Assembly (NCBI GenBank): GCA_964023205.1
Contig: OZ026848.1
Span: 34,893,912 to 34,957,911, forward strand
Length of the DNA: 64,000 nt
Source: Lutraria lutraria
Lineage: Eukaryota; Mollusca; Bivalvia; Venerida; Mactridae
Reading direction: 5' to 3'
A program made the translations under genes and the position numbers. This document shows, piece after piece, positions 63,667-64,000 of the stretch (positions are counted from its first letter, which is position 1; every line of letters starts with the position of its first letter). Below the pieces are notes generated by a model. That model searched no databases and was not told the origin of the DNA. It was given only the letters and a program-made list of their open reading frames with translations.

Positions 63667-63955
63667 CATAGTTCCCATATCTACAATATTCACCTCCCTT
63701 GGCAAATTTAACGAGCATTGGTAGAAGATATTTATATTTATGATTTGATCACTCTAAATATAGGATATTCATATGTGACAACTACATTTTCTTAAACCTG
63801 ATATGCTTATGGTTTTAACAAGTTCATGATTAAGTTACCTTTTATAAACAGGGTTGTGTAATAACTACGTTTCTACTTTTTCAAATAAGCACATAAGAAA
63901 TTTACCATCAAAGATGACACCAAGGGAGGTAAATGTTGTAGATGTGGGAACTATG
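63667..63955. mobile_element. 289-bp MITE with 36-bp terminal inverted repeats, copy B
   Basis: Copy of the element at 57822-58110, at the constant 5845-bp offset. It arrived with the duplication and not by separate transposition, because its flanks also match. Confidence 0.75.
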
Positions 63956-64000
63956 TATAAAGCTACAGTCAAATTATCACAGTATTGTAAATTATTTTTA

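Larger units (their letters stand above)
61610..64000. repeat. Segmental tandem duplication, copy B (cut by window end)
   Basis: Near-identical to 55907-58155 in the same orientation. It begins abruptly at the end of the composite minisatellite (TTGATATAT then ATTACCAGCTGG). Copy B has 142 bp more than copy A, all in the 71-bp minisatellite. The match runs to the last base of the window. Confidence 0.95.

Overview
The window looks like nuclear DNA of an AT-rich invertebrate animal. The evidence is one intron-containing metazoan-type 14-3-3 gene, very long tandem arrays, and short TIR elements. One of these carries the CCTCCCTTGG terminal motif, which I associate with mollusc genomes; that is a weak inference, and the species cannot be fixed from this sequence. 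Nothing suggests a prokaryote or a virus. By my tally roughly 80% of the window is tandem repeat.

Layout. (1) 1-48183 is one satellite array of about 1,266 head-to-tail 36-bp monomers (about 45.6 kb). It continues past the left edge and is interrupted once, at 1793-4401, by a 2,609-bp terminal-inverted-repeat element. Removing the element plus one copy of its 4-bp target duplication restores a single intact 36-bp monomer. The array has higher-order structure: units of 65, 38 and 34 monomers between 6 and 19 kb, a pair of about 80-monomer blocks at 21.4-27.2 kb, a pair of 74-monomer blocks at 30.6-35.9 kb, and a decayed right edge from about 46.9 kb. (2) 48.4-49.2 kb is a second AT-rich tandem repeat with a 222-bp period. 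(3) 49.3-50.1 kb is a non-repetitive stretch with two clusters of promoter-type motifs (CCAAT/YY1 and ETS-CRE/NRF1). (4) 50229-55338, minus strand, is a two-exon gene for a divergent 14-3-3 protein of 251 residues. Its 4.35-kb intron holds three minisatellites and a small MITE placed 25 bp from the splice acceptor. (5) 55907-64000 is a recent tandem duplication with a 5.7-kb unit. It carries a 71-bp minisatellite, a CACGTG-rich minisatellite, a 289-bp MITE and, between the two copies, a 2.6-kb composite array. The second copy is still matching the first at the window end.

The only protein-coding gene I can support is the 14-3-3 gene. The many long open frames in the arrays exist because the 36-bp period is a multiple of three, or because the monomer lacks stops in the frame concerned; I do not call them genes. 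The most interesting material is the structure of the satellite, the element that jumped into it (possibly a CMC-type DNA transposon with repeated, oppositely oriented internal motifs), and the 14-3-3 protein, which keeps its phosphopeptide-binding residues while changing residues of the dimer interface and lacking the acidic tail.
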